Program-made: the position numbers and the translations under genes
Notes under the pieces: generated by a model
The model's database searches: none
What the model was told of the DNA's origin: nothing
The model's input: the letters and a program-made list of their open reading frames with translations, nothing else
Part shown: positions 33,017 to 33,115 of the stretch, piece by piece
Position numbering within the stretch: position 1 is the stretch's first letter
Layout of the letters: the number at the start of each line of letters is the position of its first letter
DNA from: Nitrososphaera_A sp036522495
GTDB lineage: Archaea; Thermoproteota; Nitrososphaeria; Nitrososphaerales; Nitrososphaeraceae
DNA length: 33,115 bases
Reading direction: 5' to 3'
NCBI GenBank assembly: GCA_036522495.1
Contig: DATDFS010000143.1
Location: 1 to 33,115 of the forward strand

Positions 33017-33115
33017 CTATTCTTGGCTTGTGTGGATAAGGGCACGAAATGGCGAACCTTTCATCGGAATGTGTTCTCCTTCTAATTTCAAGAAAGTTCT
33101 GAGCGCTACTACCAC
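33017..33115 (-). CDS. C-terminal end of a minus-strand gene cut by the window edge (uncertain)
   Basis: An open minus-strand frame enters at the window edge and ends at TAG 33019-33017, giving 32 residues (VVVALRTFLKLEGEHIPMKG, then SPFRALIHTSQE). It has a protein-like mix of residues, but it is too short for a family call. It would converge on the ParB-like gene with about 30 bp between stops. Confidence 0.35.
   Translation of the reverse strand: MVVALRTFLKLEGEHIPMKGSPFRALIHTSQE

Overview
The window looks like chromosome of an ammonia-oxidising-type archaeon (Nitrososphaerota/Thaumarchaeota). The information-processing genes are archaeal: transcription factor B, aIF1/SUI1, a Sec61-beta translocon subunit, Nop56 and fibrillarin of the C/D RNP, RNase HII, a Trm1 tRNA methyltransferase, an MCT-1-like PUA protein, and a tRNA-Val gene without an encoded CCA. 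The DNA is clearly AT-rich, TTG and GTG starts are common, and TATA-like boxes often lie about 25-40 nt before the start codon, as expected for leaderless or short-leader transcripts. PsbP-like, BON, SPFH and ParB genes beside these housekeeping genes suggest a soil Nitrososphaera/Nitrosocosmicus-type lineage. That genus-level placement is inference.

Layout. 1-660: the first 220 residues of a minus-strand HNH-type protein cut by the window edge. 1-3.9 kb: a small secreted or anchored Cys-containing protein, a phosphoribosyltransferase, S-adenosylhomocysteine hydrolase and tRNA-Val(CAC). 3.9-5.9 kb: a minus-strand pair, Sec61-beta followed by a DUF2070 polytopic membrane protein with metal-hydrolase-like His/Asp motifs. 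6.1-8.6 kb: aIF1, an unknown protein with a GC-rich palindrome before it, TFB, and a small unknown. 8.9-13.9 kb: a peptide-type ABC importer of one binding protein and two permeases, without ATPases. 13.9-16.7 kb: minus-strand genes for an unknown protein, a JAMM/MPN metalloprotease-like protein, a Hanks-type Ser/Thr kinase, a small unknown and a four-Cys zinc-ribbon-like protein. 16.7-18.3 kb: an AbrB-like mini-protein and small unknowns in gene-poor DNA. 18.5-22.6 kb: Nop56-fibrillarin, RNase HII and Trm1. 23-28.6 kb: a degenerate receiver-domain protein, an orphan nitrate/sulfonate/taurine-type ABC ATPase, an MTHFR-like protein, a Nudix hydrolase, an MCT-1-like PUA protein, a PsbP-like exported protein and an SPFH/prohibitin-like protein. 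29-33.1 kb: a BON protein, a long gene-poor stretch, an eroded coiled-coil gene readable only through serial frame changes, a six-unit 11-bp tandem repeat, a small unknown, a ParB-like protein and the tail of a minus-strand gene at the edge.

Much of the window is RNA modification, translation and transcription machinery (C/D-guided methylation, tRNA G26 methylation, initiation, TFB) with SAM/SAH turnover nearby. I saw no CRISPR array, transposase, integrase or recognisable defence island. The most unusual items are the tandem repeat at 31401-31466, the serially frameshifted gene at 30243-31213, the Sec61-beta/DUF2070 pair, the kinase/JAMM/zinc-ribbon neighbourhood, and the ATPase-less peptide transporter with its enlarged permease.
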